This document shows, piece after piece, positions 5,145 through 5,543 of a DNA stretch of 5,543 nt. Position numbers and translations under genes: made by a program. The notes under the pieces were generated by a model. The model did no database searches, had not been told where the DNA came from, and saw only the letters and a program-made list of their open reading frames with translations. Position 1 is the first letter of the stretch. Every line of letters starts with the position of its first letter. The stretch spans positions 1-5,543 of the forward strand of contig SKZA01000026.1 of NCBI GenBank assembly GCA_007127595.1, read 5' to 3'. Origin of the DNA: Kiritimatiellia bacterium (GTDB lineage: Bacteria; Verrucomicrobiota; Kiritimatiellia; SLAD01).

Positions 5145-5543
5145 ATGGCTGATCAAAAGCGTATAAAGTTATTTGTCATACACGGCTGGGGCGGCTCCTA
5201 TCTGGAAGCGGCCGGGCGCGTCACCGACATGCTGAAGGTCGAATCCTACTGGCATAACGGCTTGATACTGGTTCCGCGCCGCAAAGCCGGCCTGTTGCGT
5301 CACATTCTGAACGAGCCCGCAAACGATCGCTACATCACAGCGTTGCGCAAGCTGGTCGTGGGGCAGTTCATGTTGAGTCCCAGCGCCCCCGCCAAAATCG
5401 CGGAGGACAAGGACAATTACAGCCGCTTTCTTGAAGATCGACTGCGACGCGATTTCCCGAAATTCGGCATTCCGGCCGGGCCCGAAGCGCGCTGGCGCCG
5501 CGCGCAACAATTAAAGGCCGACGCAGAAGAAGAATTGAAGCCC
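5145..5543 (+). CDS. Unrecognised protein, N-terminal 133 residues (3' end outside window)
   Basis: The frame from ATG 5145 is open to the end of the window with coding-like composition and no stop in 133 codons. The product begins MADQKRIKLFVIHGWGGSYL; the strand followed by HGWGGS (14-19) resembles the N-terminal strand and oxyanion-hole region of small alpha/beta hydrolases (RBBP9/YdeN-like), but the following residues do not continue that pattern clearly, and the GxSxG nucleophile that would prove it is not in the visible part. The rest is rich in basic and charged residues: VPRRKAGLLRHIL (46-58), RYITALRKLVVGQFML (64-79), and a predicted helix DNYSRFLEDRLRRDFPKFGIP (95-115) that loosely recalls the C-terminal KH-like domain of the GTPase Der. 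I see no membrane segment or signal peptide. No Shine-Dalgarno precedes the ATG. No function is assigned. Confidence 0.7.
   Translation, partial: MADQKRIKLFVIHGWGGSYLEAAGRVTDMLKVESYWHNGLILVPRRKAGLLRHILNEPANDRYITALRKLVVGQFMLSPSAPAKIAEDKDNYSRFLEDRLRRDFPKFGIPAGPEARWRRAQQLKADAEEELKP

Noticed and set aside
4502..5152. 216-codon plus-strand ORF
   Set aside because: It is antisense to the membrane protein gene, crosses the divergent promoter region, and has no recognisable domain or ribosome binding site.
1..5543. CRISPR array, tRNA, rRNA or insertion-sequence ends
   Set aside because: No regularly spaced direct repeats, tRNA-like cloverleaf with conserved T-arm, rRNA sequence or transposase was seen on reading the window.

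Overview
The window carries five intact or window-cut protein genes, one small intact membrane protein gene and one broken toxin gene. The encoded functions point to a Gram-negative bacterium: an RND inner-membrane efflux permease, which works in a cell with a periplasm, and a Tat-exported aldo/keto reductase. The sequence is moderately GC-rich (my impression is high fifties percent). No rRNA or tRNA gene and no decisive taxonomic marker is present, so the phylum is not established; the mix of genes would fit a PVC-group bacterium or a proteobacterium.

Layout. Positions 1-1737 (+) hold the C-terminal half of an RND efflux permease whose start lies outside the window. A 250-base gap (1738-1987) contains a compact, strongly self-complementary element that could fold as a three-way junction and also has a competing hairpin. 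Positions 1988-2932 (+) encode a Tat-exported aldo/keto reductase. Its last 10 bases overlap the convergent end of a small Smr-domain gene (2923-3216, -). That gene is divergent from a DEDDh 3'-5' exonuclease gene (3299-3871, +).

Positions 3995-4511 (-) are a type II toxin-antitoxin operon. The antitoxin (4290-4511) is intact. The RelE/ParE toxin (3995-4293) is split by a one-base frameshift near 4077-4085 that removes its conserved C-terminal strand from the reading frame. Upstream on the same strand is a 105-residue protein with two membrane segments (4607-4924). It sits across a 220-base divergent promoter region from an unrecognised gene that starts at 5145 (+) and runs off the window at 5543.

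The genes do not form one pathway. The efflux permease, reductase, Smr protein and exonuclease look like separate housekeeping or accessory units in alternating orientations, and the toxin-antitoxin pair looks like a decayed accessory insertion. The most interesting observations are the frameshifted toxin beside an intact antitoxin, the structured intergenic element at 1797-1859, and a possible leaderless start of the antitoxin mRNA. I did not find convincing evidence for a wholly new system.
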